From an uncultured Eubacteriales bacterium (GTDB taxonomy: Bacteria; Bacillota; Clostridia; Christensenellales; Aristaeellaceae): DNA of 64,000 nt. The number at the start of each line of letters is the position of its first letter. Position 1 is the first letter of the stretch. A model generated the notes under the pieces. That model was not told the DNA's origin and searched no databases. It saw nothing but the letters and a program-made list of their open reading frames with translations. Positions 7,515-15,716 of the stretch are shown here, in pieces. Location: assembly GCA_900320085.1 (NCBI GenBank), contig ONRC01000004.1:1-64000 (forward strand), in the 5' to 3' direction. The translations under genes were made by a program, and so were the position numbers.

Positions 7515-9709
7515 AAGAAGCGGAATTGCGGCAATTGCTCCATGATATGACCCTGGAGGAAAAAATCGGCCAGCTGGTGCAGCTGCCGGGATATTTCCAA
7601 AATGAAGGCGCGGTCACCGGCCCGGCAGGAGATATGGGCCTGACCCAGGACGACTTACGGTTGGCGGGCAGTTATCTTTCCATCATCGGCGCGGAGAAGA
7701 TCAGGAAGCTGCAAACGGAATTCATGGTCCGGCATCCCCATCACATCCCGCTTTTGTTCATGGCGGACATCATCAACGGCTACCGCACGGTATTTCCCAT
7801 TCCCTTGGCCCAGGGCTGCACCTTCGATCCTGAACTGGTGAAGGAAGGCGCTTCCATTGCCGCCCGGGAAGCCGCGGCGGCGGGCATTCACGTCACCTTC
7901 TCTCCCATGGCCGACCTGGTGCGGGACGCCCGGTGGGGCCGGGTGATGGAGTCCACCGGGGAAGATCCCTATTTGAACGGGCAAATGGCCGCCGCCATGG
8001 TGCGGGGCTATCAGGGGGACAGCCTACAGGAAAAAGGGCATATTGCCGCCTGCCTGAAGCACTTCGCGGGCTACGGCGCGCCGGAAGGCGGACGGGATTA
8101 CAACAACGTGGAGCTGTCGCCCCGCACCTTGCGGGAAGATTATCTGCCCGCCTATCAGGCCGCCGTGGACGCGGGCTGCGAAGTGGTGATGACCTCCTTC
8201 AACACCCTGGACCGCATTCCCTCCGCCGCCAATGAATGGCTGCTGAAGGAAGTGCTGCGCAAGGAAATGGGCTTTTCCGGCATGGTGATTTCCGATTGGA
8301 ACGCCCTTCAGGAGCTGCTGGCTCACGGTATCGCCGCCGATCAGAAGGAAGCCGCTTTTATTGCCCTCCGGGCCGGGGTGGACATGGACATGACCAGCCC
8401 CATCTACACCCGGAATCTCAAGCAATTGGTGGAAGAGGGCAAGGTACCCGAACATTGGATCGACGAAAGCACCTGGCGGGTGCTGACGCTCAAAAACAAG
8501 CTGGGTCTGTTTGAGCGGCCCTTCAAGGACGCGGATGAGGAAGATGAAAAAGCCCTGCTTTTATCAGACGCCCATCGTCAGGCCGCCCGGGACTGCGCGG
8601 AAAAATCCTTTGTCCTTTTGAAAAACAAGGAGCATATGCTGCCCCTGCAAGGGGAGGAAGCCGCGTTTATCGGGCCGTATGTGGATCATCAATCCCTGAA
8701 CGGGGCCTGGTCGATCTTTGCCGACGATCAGGATACGGTCACAGTAAAAACGGCGCTTTCCCGGCATCCCAAAACAAAGAACGTTCTCACCGCTCCCGGC
8801 TGTCCCATCAACGATCCGGATCAGCCGGTGATGGGCTTCCAGCAGCCTGTTTCGCCGGACAGCCTGGACGCGGAAGCGGCCTTACGGGAAGCGGTAAGTC
8901 TGGCGAAGGAAGCGAAAAAAGTGGTGCTGTGCCTGGGCGAACACCGGGAATGTACCGGCGAAGCGGCCAGCCGGGGAGACATCACCCTGCCCCAATGTCA
9001 GCTCCGGCTGCTGGATGAAGTCGTAAAGGTCAATCAGAACATTATCGTGGTGCTGTTCGGCGGGCGGCCCTTGGATATTCGACCCCTGAAGGAAAAGGCC
9101 AAAACCATTCTGATGGCCTGGCTCCCGGGTACAGAGGGCGGTAACGCCGTTGTGCGCACATTGCTCGGGGAAAGCAATCCCAGCGGCAAATTGAGCATGT
9201 GCTTCCCCTACTGCGTGGGGCAGCTTCCCATTCATTACAATCATTTGAATACCGGCAGACCCTATCACGGAGATTGCCACGCGGGGCGGTTTGGCTCCAA
9301 GTATCAGGATATTCCCAACGAACCGCTGTATCCCTTCGGATATGGCCTGAGCTATACCGCATTCGATTATTCGCCCATCAGGCTTAGTGCGGACAGCATG
9401 ACGAAGCAGGGCAGCGTCACCGCCACCGTTACCGTGACGAATACCGGCGATCAGCCCGGTACGGAAACAGTACAGATGTACCTGCGCGACCTGGCTGCCA
9501 GCGTCGCCCGGCCCGTGCGGATGCTGAAGGGCTTCCAGAAGGTCACGCTGAACCCCGGGGAAAGCAGGGAAGTTTCCTTCACCGTCACGGAAGATATGCT
9601 CAGATTCTATGATCGTTCCATGCAATATGTCAGCGAACCCGGCGATTTCGACGTTTTCATCGGCCCCGACAGCCGGACGGAGAACACAGCCCGGTTTACC
9701 TTGGTATAA
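7511..9709 (+). CDS. GH3 beta-glucosidase, classical domain order
   Basis: 732 residues, no signal peptide, so probably cytoplasmic. It begins with the GH3 N-terminal barrel (LEEKIGQLVQL); landmarks are ESTGEDPYLNGQ, KHFAGYGAPEGGRDYN and the nucleophile Asp262 in GMVISDWNA. The GH3_C domain (about 365-590) and an Fn3-like domain (about 655-725, VTVTNTGDQPGTETVQMYL) follow. This is the BglX-like layout and length. AGGAGG lies 9 nt before the ATG, and the start overlaps the kinase gene by 4 bp. The pair reads as hydrolysis plus phosphorylation of imported oligosaccharides. Specificity (glucose or xylose) is not decidable here. Confidence 0.92.
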   Translation: MKEAELRQLLHDMTLEEKIGQLVQLPGYFQNEGAVTGPAGDMGLTQDDLRLAGSYLSIIGAEKIRKLQTEFMVRHPHHIPLLFMADIINGYRTVFPIPLAQGCTFDPELVKEGASIAAREAAAAGIHVTFSPMADLVRDARWGRVMESTGEDPYLNGQMAAAMVRGYQGDSLQEKGHIAACLKHFAGYGAPEGGRDYNNVELSPRTLREDYLPAYQAAVDAGCEVVMTSFNTLDRIPSAANEWLLKEVLRKEMGFSGMVISDWNALQELLAHGIAADQKEAAFIALRAGVDMDMTSPIYTRNLKQLVEEGKVPEHWIDESTWRVLTLKNKLGLFERPFKDADEEDEKALLLSDAHRQAARDCAEKSFVLLKNKEHMLPLQGEEAAFIGPYVDHQSLNGAWSIFADDQDTVTVKTALSRHPKTKNVLTAPGCPINDPDQPVMGFQQPVSPDSLDAEAALREAVSLAKEAKKVVLCLGEHRECTGEAASRGDITLPQCQLRLLDEVVKVNQNIIVVLFGGRPLDIRPLKEKAKTILMAWLPGTEGGNAVVRTLLGESNPSGKLSMCFPYCVGQLPIHYNHLNTGRPYHGDCHAGRFGSKYQDIPNEPLYPFGYGLSYTAFDYSPIRLSADSMTKQGSVTATVTVTNTGDQPGTETVQMYLRDLAASVARPVRMLKGFQKVTLNPGESREVSFTVTEDMLRFYDRSMQYVSEPGDFDVFIGPDSRTENTARFTLV

Positions 9710-9729
9710 TCTGACCTTGGTATAATCTG
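9698..9729 (+). repeat. 16-bp tandem duplication across a stop codon
   Basis: ACCTTGGTATAATCTG occurs at 9698-9713 and again, identically, at 9714-9729. The first copy contains the last codons and the stop of the GH3 gene; the second is wholly non-coding. It looks like a recent slippage duplication. Confidence 0.9.
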
Positions 9730-9736
9730 GAAAAGG

Positions 9737-9775
9737 AATTTGGGGGGAACCGCTCTTTTAAGAAGGAAGAAAAGC
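9737..9775 (-). repeat. Half copy of the GGGGGAAACCG palindrome family
   Basis: GGGGGGAACCGCTCTTTT with a preceding GGAAAAGGAATTT matches one arm and flank of the elements at 33361, 57933 and 58074. The second arm is missing, so the copy cannot form the stem. Confidence 0.55.
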
Positions 9776-9901
9776 ATTACTCAGAGAATAAAGAAATAAA
9801 CAGGCAAAAGGGAGAGGCCATTCCGCCTCGGCAGGCTGGTGAAAGAAACGCCTGGAAATGGCTATGATACACTGACTCAAGGATGCAAGGAGGAAAAAAC
9901 A

Positions 9902-12493
9902 GTGCCAAAAATTTATGCGACAACAGACCCAGCGATCAGCAAACGGGAAATGGAAAACGGCGAGCGTGCCCGGGCGATTGCGCCGCAGGGTATGGTGCTG
10001 CTGGAAAACAACGGCGTATTGCCCCTGCAGGGCGCTCCCGGCAAGATCGCCCTCTATGGCAACGGCGCCCGCCGCACGGTCAAGGGCGGCACAGGCTCGG
10101 GCGATGTGAACAGCCGCGAGGTGGTGAATGTGGAGCAGGGGCTGGAAGCCGCCGGCTTCACCATCGTTACCAAGGACTGGATCGAACGGGATATGAAAAG
10201 CATCGCAGACGCCAAGCATGTGTGGGACGACGGCATGCGGGAGGAATTCCGTCAAAAGGGAATGGCGGCCATTATGCAGCTGTTTGACAATCCCTTCCGT
10301 GATCCGCCCATTGTACCGGTGGAAGACAGCGATGTAAAGCCGGACGAAACGGACACGGCGATTTACGTGCTGTCCCGGAATTCCGGCGAAGGCAAGGACC
10401 GGCGCGATCTGCCGGGCGAATACGAACTGTTTGAGGAAGAAATCAGCGCCATTCGCAAAATCGCCGCCGCCTATAAAAAAACCATCGTGGTGCTGAACGT
10501 GGGCAGCGTGATCGACATGCGGGCCCTCAAGACTATCGACGGCGTGGACGCCATCCTGCTGATGAGCCAGGCCGGCAATTTCGGCGGTTACGCCCTGGCC
10601 GATGTGCTGACGGGCAAAGCCAATCCCAGCGGCCATCTGACCACCACCTGGGCGGTCCGCTACGAGGACTATCCCTGCGCGGATACCTTCAGCCACCGCA
10701 ACGGAAATGTGGACGACGAGTATTACACCGAGGGCATCTTCGTGGGCTACCGGTATTTCGACACGTTCAACGTCACTCCTCAGTATCCCTTCGGCTATGG
10801 GAAATCCTACACGGATTTCAGCCTGGCGCTGGCCGGTGTGACTGCGGACGAGGAAAGCGTAGAGCTGCGGGTAAAAGTGACCAACACCGGCAAATTCCCC
10901 GGCCGGGAAGTGGTGCAGGTCTATTATTCCGCGCCGGAAGGAGCCATCGAAAAGCCCTATCAGGAACTGGCCGCTTACGGCAAGACCGGAGAACTGGCTC
11001 CCGGCGCGTCGGAAACGCTGACGCTCCGGTATCCGACCCGCAGCATGGCCAGCTACGATGCGAAGCGGGCCGCCTGGGTGCTGGAAAAGGGCACCTATTA
11101 CGTGCGTGTCGGGACCCATTCCCGGTCCACATGTATTGCGGCGGCGCTGACATTGGATGCCGACGCAGTGACCGAACAGTTGAAAAACATGCTTCCGCTG
11201 GATTGCGAAATGGAGCTGCTGGGCAGGAAGGGCGTTTCGCCTTACAGCTATCCCGGTGAAGCGGAGGAGAAAGCAAAAGCGCGGGCATTCCGCCTGGACG
11301 CGAAAAAGATTCCGACGCAGACGGTCGTTTATCATGGCATTCCGCAAGCGCTGCCCAAGACGGACAAGCAGAAAAAAATCACCCTGCAGGACGTGCGGGA
11401 CGGCAAGGCGACGCTGGATGAACTGGTGAGCCAGCTGACGCCCTTTGAAATGGCCACCCTGTGCGTAGGCGCGGAGCGCGGTGCGTTCCTGGATGGCCCG
11501 CAGATCGGCGCGTCCTCCGCCGTTTGCCCCGGCGCCGCGGGCGATACGACCTCCCTGCTGCTGGACGACCGGGGTGTCCGCAATCTGATTCTGCCCGACG
11601 GCCCGGCCGGCCTGCGGCTGAGCCCCGCGTTCAAAGTTGACAGCGAAGGCAAAGTGTACACCCTCAGCTCGCCCTTCCCGGGCTTCGAACTGTTTGCCGA
11701 TCTGATGCCCAAGCAGGAAATCCCTGACGAATTGCCGACATATTATCAGTACACCACGGCCATTCCCATTGCCACCCTGCTGGCCCAGACCTGGGATGAA
11801 GGCGCGATCGAGGCGGCAGGCGACATCGTCGGCGATGAAATGGAGCTGTTCGGGTGCGATCTTTGGCTGGCTCCCGGCATGAACATCCATCGCAATCCAC
11901 TGTGCGGCCGCAACTTCGAGTATTACTCCGAAGACCCGCTGGTAGCCGGAAAGTGCGCCGCCGCCGATACGCGGGGCGTTCAGAAGCACCGCAGCGCCGG
12001 TACCACCATCAAGCATTACGCTTTCAACAACCAGGAGGATAACCGCAGCCACGTCAATGCCCACGTGGATGAGCGGGCCATCCGCGAAATCTACCTGAAA
12101 GGGTTTGAAATCGCTATCCGCGAAGCCCAGCCCAAAGCCATTATGACCTCCTATAACCTGATCAACGGCGAACACACCGCCAACAGCAGCCAGCTGATCG
12201 ACCGGATTGCCCGGGACGAATGGGGGTTCGGGGGCATCGTGATGACGGACTGGGGCACAACGGGCCACGCGGACAGGGGCGAGCCTCAGTTCAAGTACGG
12301 CGATTCCTTTGCTTCCGGCTGCGTGAAAGCGGGCAACGACCTGACCATGCCGGGCAGCGACCGGGATGTAAACGACATTCTCAACGCGCTGGACAAAAAG
12401 GAAGGCGAAGTGCCCTATCCCTTGACGCTGGGAGAATTGCAGGCCTGCGCCAGGCGGATGCTGAAGCTGATCCTGCAAATGGAAAGGGATTGA
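9902..12493 (+). CDS. Cytoplasmic GH3 beta-glycosidase, C-domain-first order
   Basis: 863 residues from GTG at 9902, chosen because AAGGAGG lies 7 nt upstream and homology begins just after; a longer in-frame start at 9839 has no ribosome site. As in the gene at 1968, the GH3_C domain (QGMVLLENNGVLPLQG; GGTGSGDVN) and Fn3-like domain (about 300-400) precede the catalytic barrel (about 500-840). Active-site landmarks are GRNFEYYSEDP, KHYAFNNQED and the nucleophile Asp783 in GIVMTDWGTTGH. There is no signal peptide or membrane segment, so it should act on imported oligosaccharides. It is a divergent paralogue of the membrane-bound enzyme at 1968-4904. Confidence 0.9.
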   Translation: MPKIYATTDPAISKREMENGERARAIAPQGMVLLENNGVLPLQGAPGKIALYGNGARRTVKGGTGSGDVNSREVVNVEQGLEAAGFTIVTKDWIERDMKSIADAKHVWDDGMREEFRQKGMAAIMQLFDNPFRDPPIVPVEDSDVKPDETDTAIYVLSRNSGEGKDRRDLPGEYELFEEEISAIRKIAAAYKKTIVVLNVGSVIDMRALKTIDGVDAILLMSQAGNFGGYALADVLTGKANPSGHLTTTWAVRYEDYPCADTFSHRNGNVDDEYYTEGIFVGYRYFDTFNVTPQYPFGYGKSYTDFSLALAGVTADEESVELRVKVTNTGKFPGREVVQVYYSAPEGAIEKPYQELAAYGKTGELAPGASETLTLRYPTRSMASYDAKRAAWVLEKGTYYVRVGTHSRSTCIAAALTLDADAVTEQLKNMLPLDCEMELLGRKGVSPYSYPGEAEEKAKARAFRLDAKKIPTQTVVYHGIPQALPKTDKQKKITLQDVRDGKATLDELVSQLTPFEMATLCVGAERGAFLDGPQIGASSAVCPGAAGDTTSLLLDDRGVRNLILPDGPAGLRLSPAFKVDSEGKVYTLSSPFPGFELFADLMPKQEIPDELPTYYQYTTAIPIATLLAQTWDEGAIEAAGDIVGDEMELFGCDLWLAPGMNIHRNPLCGRNFEYYSEDPLVAGKCAAADTRGVQKHRSAGTTIKHYAFNNQEDNRSHVNAHVDERAIREIYLKGFEIAIREAQPKAIMTSYNLINGEHTANSSQLIDRIARDEWGFGGIVMTDWGTTGHADRGEPQFKYGDSFASGCVKAGNDLTMPGSDRDVNDILNALDKKEGEVPYPLTLGELQACARRMLKLILQMERD

Positions 12494-12568
12494 ACCCATA
12501 CAACGCGGCATAGAAACGCCACGCCCGGATATCCGTCCATGAAAGCTTTTCTATTGTACAATCCAACA

Positions 12569-12603
12569 TAAAAAGGAGCGGCTTTCCATTAGAAGCCGCT
12601 CCT
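12569..12603 (-). terminator. Terminator of the small envelope-protein genes
   Basis: AGGAGCGGCTT (12574-12584) pairs with AAGCCGCTCCT (12593-12603). On the minus strand the stem is followed by TTTTTAT, so it serves the gene ending at 12635; it may also stop read-through from the GH3 gene. Confidence 0.75.
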
Positions 12604-12634
12604 CACGAATCCAGACAACGAAGCATACAGGCGA

Positions 12635-12880
12635 TTATTTCACGATCTTTCTGGCCAGCCACACGACCAGGCAGGACCCCGCGATGGCAAGCAGGATACT
12701 GGATAGCCAGCCCTCGCCGCCTATGCCGATCAGGTCTCCCAGAAAGCCGCCCACGAGGCCGCCGATAATGCCCAGAAAAGCGTTCTGGAAAAAGCCCTTT
12801 GAATTTCCGTTCATGATCTTATTGGCTGCGGCTCCGGACAAGGCGCCGATCACCAACGATGCCAGCAGGCGAAGCAGCAT
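12635..12880 (-). CDS. GlsB/YeaQ/YmgE-type small membrane protein
   Basis: 81 residues, three hydrophobic helices, glycine-rich (GIIGGLVGGFLGDLIG). This is the transglycosylase-associated (PF04226) pattern and length. Family members are often general or envelope stress proteins; the biochemical role is unknown. GAAAGGA lies 7 nt before the ATG. It has its own near-perfect promoter at 12945-12973, and its mRNA would begin with a 14-bp hairpin (12903-12934). It is the last of three small membrane-protein genes in the same direction. Confidence 0.85.
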   Translation of the reverse strand: MLLRLLASLVIGALSGAAANKIMNGNSKGFFQNAFLGIIGGLVGGFLGDLIGIGGEGWLSSILLAIAGSCLVVWLARKIVK

Positions 12881-12902
12881 ATCGTATCATTCCTTTCTTC
12901 CC

Positions 12903-12934
12903 ATGGCGTTTGCCGGCAGTCCGGCAAACGCCAT
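12903..12934 (-). promoter_or_regulatory. Strong hairpin in the glsB-like 5' UTR
   Basis: ATGGCGTTTGCCGG (12903-12916) and its perfect complement (12921-12934), with a 4-nt loop. It lies between the promoter at 12945-12973 and the ribosome site of the gene at 12880. The minus-strand side has no T run, so it is not an obvious terminator for that strand. mRNA protection or a regulator site is possible. Confidence 0.6.
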
Positions 12935-12944
12935 TTTTGTATGA

Positions 12945-12973
12945 ATTATAAAAGACAGCGGCTTTTTTGTCAA
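12945..12973 (-). promoter_or_regulatory. Consensus sigma-A promoter of the glsB-like gene
   Basis: Minus strand: TTGACA (12973-12968), exactly 17 nt, TATAAT (12950-12945). Both boxes match the consensus fully, so high basal transcription is expected unless repressed. Confidence 0.85.
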
Positions 12974-12990
12974 TGGATGGGTGAATATGA

Positions 12991-13206
12991 TTAAATAGGC
13001 TTGTCTGCGGAATGGACAGATGCCTCGCCTTCCGGCATGATGATTGCCGCAATGATATATACAGCCAGCCCGCCGCCGGCAAGCAGGGACAGGGCGACGA
13101 AGCCCAGCCGGACAAGGGTGGGGTCGATGCCAAAGTATTCCCCGATCCCGCCGCATACACCGGCGATTTTTTTGTTGGTATTGCTTTTACGAAGCTGCTT
13201 CATCAT
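12991..13206 (-). CDS. PspC-domain membrane protein
   Basis: 71 residues: KKIAGVCGGIGEYFGIDPTLVRLGFV followed by one hydrophobic helix ending IIMPEGE, an almost complete PspC domain. PspC proteins sit in the inner membrane and take part in phage-shock or cell-envelope stress responses. GGAGGCAATC precedes the ATG. It lies 43 bp downstream of the DUF4342-like gene and upstream of the GlsB-like gene; such small membrane proteins often occur together in Firmicutes. Confidence 0.88.
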   Translation of the reverse strand: MMKQLRKSNTNKKIAGVCGGIGEYFGIDPTLVRLGFVALSLLAGGGLAVYIIAAIIMPEGEASVHSADKPI

Positions 13207-13249
13207 GATTGCCTCCTGATATTTTCGTCGTTGGTTCTGCGCGGCGGGA

Positions 13250-13744
13250 TTATTCCACCTGAGCTTCGACTGCCACTGCGGCCTTCTCCTGCGCCTTGTT
13301 CATAAAATCGTTGACCGTGGTGTTGATGTCCGGTCCGCGGAAGGAATAGCGGGTGCCCAGGAAGAGGCCCACGAACAGCAGGATCAGGGAGAAGGGCCAG
13401 ACCAGAACCGTCAGCAGGGCCATCACGGTGATGGGCATGGCCACCAGTTCGCTGCCCTTGCGGCTGATGACGAAGTGGTTGCTGTTGCCCAGGGTGAACA
13501 TCTTCCTGATCCAGGCGCCCAGCTTGGAAAGGTTCCCTTTCACTTCACTGCGGGCAGACGAACGGGTTTCTTCCTTTTCCTTCGTGGTAAATTCGGGAAT
13601 GCTCTGGTTCACTTTGCCTTCGCTCTCCAGCAGCACCAGCGCGTCCAGCATGTCCCAATCGCTGGCTTCCAGGGCGGCTTTCGCTTCTTCATAAGTCACA
13701 TTGGCCTTGGCGCGCAGGTTTTCCACCATCTCATAATGATCCAT
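13250..13744 (-). CDS. DUF4342-like membrane protein with UBA-like N-terminus
   Basis: 164 residues from ATG at 13744, chosen for AAGGAGG 8 nt upstream; the ORF extends further 5' but without homology. Residues 1-50 form a UBA/TS-N-like helical bundle (VTYEEAKAALEASDWDMLDALVLLE). A charged linker and a hydrophobic hairpin follow (about 110-140, VMALLTVLVWPFSLILLFVGLF), with an amphipathic end. The arrangement fits DUF4342 proteins, whose function is unknown. It is first in a minus-strand group with PspC and GlsB homologues, pointing to an envelope role. Confidence 0.75.
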   Translation of the reverse strand: MDHYEMVENLRAKANVTYEEAKAALEASDWDMLDALVLLESEGKVNQSIPEFTTKEKEETRSSARSEVKGNLSKLGAWIRKMFTLGNSNHFVISRKGSELVAMPITVMALLTVLVWPFSLILLFVGLFLGTRYSFRGPDINTTVNDFMNKAQEKAAVAVEAQVE

Positions 13745-13853
13745 CTTTATTTCCTCCTTGGCGTTGACGCCGGTTTCTTTATTTTCTGTTCCCCTTGGAA
13801 CGGTTATAGAATAAACCAGGAAAATGAAAGAAGCAGGGAAGAAATGATTAGAA

Positions 13854-13888
13854 AAGCATGAGAATACAGATAATAAATTCTCATGCTT
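13854..13888. promoter_or_regulatory. 12-bp perfect inverted repeat in a divergent gap
   Basis: AAGCATGAGAAT (13854-13865) and its complement (13877-13888) are separated by 11 AT-rich bases. It lies between the starts of the minus-strand DUF4342-like gene and the plus-strand Rrf2 gene, so it is upstream of both. It could be an operator. No T run marks it as a terminator on either strand. Confidence 0.5.
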
Positions 13889-13922
13889 GATTGATTTCAT
13901 CAGATTTCGGGAAACATCAAAG

Positions 13923-13951
13923 TTGATTTATCCATGGAAATACTGTACAAT
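13923..13951 (+). promoter_or_regulatory. Promoter of the Rrf2 regulator
   Basis: TTGATT (13923-13928), 17 nt, TACAAT (13946-13951), about 20 nt before the AGGGGGG ribosome site. Confidence 0.65.
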
Positions 13952-13972
13952 ATCAGGAGAAGGGGGGATTCT

Positions 13973-14419
13973 ATGAAAATCTCAACGCGGGGACGCTATG
14001 CCGTGCGGATTTTGCTGGATATTGCCATGCACCAGGGAAACGGATATGTGGCCATGAAGGATATAGCAAGGCGGCAGCAGATTTCCAAGAAATATGGGGA
14101 TCAGATCGGGATGCAGCTCAGCCAGGCCGGTCTTCTTTTGGCGGCGAGAGGCCGTCAGGGAGGATACCGCCTGATTCCGAGCGCGGGAGATGCGACGGTT
14201 CTGCAGGTGCTGAAAGCCATGGAAGGCTCTCTTGCGCCTGTACAATGTCTGGAAACCAACCCGAATTTATGCGATCGGTGTTCCTACTGCATGACGCTGT
14301 CCATGTGGACAGGCTTGAACAAAGTGATGACCGATTACCTGGGCGGCATCACGCTGCAAAGTCTGATCGATCGGGCAGCCCCGCAGCCGGAGCTTGAAGA
14401 TATGCCGGTGCCGGATTGA
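13973..14419 (+). CDS. Rrf2-family transcriptional regulator
   Basis: 148 residues from ATG at 13973 (AGGGGGG 4 nt upstream). MKISTRGRYAVRILLDIA and the winged-helix wing RGRQGGYRL are diagnostic of Rrf2 proteins. Four Cys (QCLETNPNLCDRCSYC, about 93-108) could bind an Fe-S cluster as in IscR or NsrR, but CymR-type sulfur regulators share the same fold without such a cluster. It lies beside an amino-acid importer and O-acetylhomoserine sulfhydrylase, which makes control of sulfur metabolism an attractive but unproven guess. Transcribed towards the importer operon; the two converge on a shared hairpin terminator. Confidence 0.85.
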   Translation: MKISTRGRYAVRILLDIAMHQGNGYVAMKDIARRQQISKKYGDQIGMQLSQAGLLLAARGRQGGYRLIPSAGDATVLQVLKAMEGSLAPVQCLETNPNLCDRCSYCMTLSMWTGLNKVMTDYLGGITLQSLIDRAAPQPELEDMPVPD

Positions 14420-14436
14420 CCTGGCCCCAAAATGAT

Positions 14437-14480
14437 CAAATCGGATGCAGTTCATTGCTGCATCCGATTTGTTTATCTTT
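14437..14480. terminator. Shared convergent terminator
   Basis: CAAATCGGATGCAG (14437-14450) pairs perfectly with 14458-14471, followed by TTTATCTTT on the plus strand; on the minus strand ATTTGATCATTTT follows. It ends the rrf2 transcript and probably the binding-protein transcript as well. Confidence 0.8.
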
Positions 14481-14515
14481 CGCCTGCGCTTGAAGGCGCT
14501 GCCCGGAAGCGTCTG

Positions 14516-15346
14516 TCAGATCACGCCGCCTTCCACCACCAGGCTGTCCGCATCGGCGTTTTCGCCATAGGTTTCGCGCAGGGTGGCTTCATAGTCCGCA
14601 TGGAAGAAGTTTTCTTCACCCAGCTTCACGATTTCTTCATTGATCCAGTTCAGCAGCGTTTCATTTCCCTGAGACACGGCGGGGTTGATGGTGTCCAGGC
14701 TGCCCAGGGATTCGATGCCCACGGTGAAGCCGGGGTTTTCAATGGCCCAGGCCAGCACTTCGGTGTTGTCGGTGGAGAGGACGTCGCCCCGGCCATCCAG
14801 CAGCGCGATATACGCTTCCGTGTAGCTGTCGTACTTGGCCAGCTTCACTTCTGGATAATTCTGCTCAAAGAAGGTTTCGGCGGTGGTGCCCTTGGAAACG
14901 ATCAGGGTTTTCCCGTTCAGCTGCTCCACATCGGTGATCAGCGCGCCGTCGGGGCTGACCACGCCCAAAGCCACCTTCATGTAGGGCAGGGCAAAATCCA
15001 CCTGGGTGGCGCGTTCTTCCGTATAGGTGAAGTTCGCCAGCACGATGTCCACCTTGAAGGACTGCAGGAATTCGATGCGGTTGGGAGCGTCCAGGGAAAC
15101 GGGCACCAGCTCCACGCCAAGGTCTTCCGCCAGCCGACGGGCCAGATACACGTCATAGCCCTGATATTCGCCGTATTCGTCGATGTAGCCGAAGGGTTTC
15201 TTATCGGAGAACAGACCGATCACCAGCTTGCCGCTGGCTTTGATTTCATCCAGGGTGCGATAGCCTTCCGCGGAGGCGGAAACGGTCAGGGAGAAAACGA
15301 GCGCCAGAGCCAGGGTCAGGGCAAAAATCTTGTTCAGCTTCTTCAT
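14516..15346 (-). CDS. Polar amino-acid ABC importer, solute-binding protein
   Basis: 276 residues from ATG at 15346. It has a Sec signal peptide ending SASA-EG and no lipobox. Typical family-3 solute-binding motifs follow: GKLVIGLFSDKKPFGYIDEYGEYQGYDVYLARRLAEDLG, then DIVLANFTYTEERATQVDFALPY. It captures a polar amino acid outside the membrane and passes it to the permeases encoded at 16518-17829. It is separated from the transporter genes by 400 bp holding its own consensus promoter, a Met/Cys-rich leader ORF and a terminator. That points to sulfur amino acids (cystine or methionine) as ligand or co-regulator; the ligand is inferred from context only. Confidence 0.9.
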   Translation of the reverse strand: MKKLNKIFALTLALALVFSLTVSASAEGYRTLDEIKASGKLVIGLFSDKKPFGYIDEYGEYQGYDVYLARRLAEDLGVELVPVSLDAPNRIEFLQSFKVDIVLANFTYTEERATQVDFALPYMKVALGVVSPDGALITDVEQLNGKTLIVSKGTTAETFFEQNYPEVKLAKYDSYTEAYIALLDGRGDVLSTDNTEVLAWAIENPGFTVGIESLGSLDTINPAVSQGNETLLNWINEEIVKLGEENFFHADYEATLRETYGENADADSLVVEGGVI

Positions 15347-15481
15347 GGAATAATACCTTCCTTTCATTTTTCATCAATCTTTCATTTGGGGAATTCTGTT
15401 TCCTGTTTTCTTAGATGGAGAAACATCGGTCTGTGGCACGGCTGATGTGAAGCATCTTTGATCTTCCTTTCCGCGTAAATG

Positions 15482-15510
15482 AAAAGAGCCGGACATATTT
15501 TGTCCGGCTC
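15482..15510 (-). terminator. Attenuator-type terminator before the binding protein
   Basis: GAGCCGGACA and its perfect complement (15486-15495 with 15501-15510), followed on the minus strand by TTTTCATTT. It lies 32 nt after the leader ORF stop and about 135 nt before the binding-protein start, the position of a transcription attenuator. Confidence 0.8.
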
Positions 15511-15541
15511 CTGGGAAAGCGATTATTGCTCCGATACGGAA

Positions 15542-15619
15542 TCACCGCAAACAGAGCTCCCGGCGAGACGGACGCAAAGAGCCGCACATACAACAACACA
15601 TCATCATCTGCTGCTTCAT
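15542..15619 (-). CDS. Met/Cys-rich leader peptide (attenuator)
   Basis: 25 codons, starting 7 nt after the strong ribosome site AAAGGAG. Residues 5-12 read MMMCCCMC: eight sulfur amino acids in a row (four Met, four Cys). The peptide ends ELCLR. A consensus promoter lies 69 nt upstream and a hairpin terminator 32 nt downstream. This is the layout of ribosome-stalling attenuators such as those of trp and his operons, here with Met and Cys as the sensed residues. Poly-Cys leader ORFs that control sulfur genes are known in mycobacteria; the extension to this lineage is inference. The CGGCTC bases at codons 12-14 can pair with the GAGCCG half of the terminator, a candidate alternative structure. 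Confidence 0.75.
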   Translation of the reverse strand: MKQQMMMCCCMCGSLRPSRRELCLR

Positions 15620-15687
15620 GTGTTCCGTCTCCTTTCTCGGTCAGGTCATCCCTGACAAATTGCCTACCAACTCAATGGATTATATGG

Positions 15688-15716
15688 ATTATATGTCAAA
15701 CCTCTTTGATTGTCAA
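15688..15716 (-). promoter_or_regulatory. Consensus promoter of the leader and binding protein
   Basis: Minus strand: TTGACA (15716-15711), exactly 17 nt, TATAAT (15693-15688). A second TATAAT lies 9 bp further down (15684-15679), giving the direct repeat TATAATCCA TATAATCCA. The repeat may be a second -10 box or part of an operator. Confidence 0.85.

Noticed and set aside
15411..15599. 62-codon minus-strand ORF overlapping the Met/Cys leader
   Set aside because: It has no ribosome site and begins inside the leader; the 25-codon ORF in another frame has AAAGGAG and the Met/Cys run.
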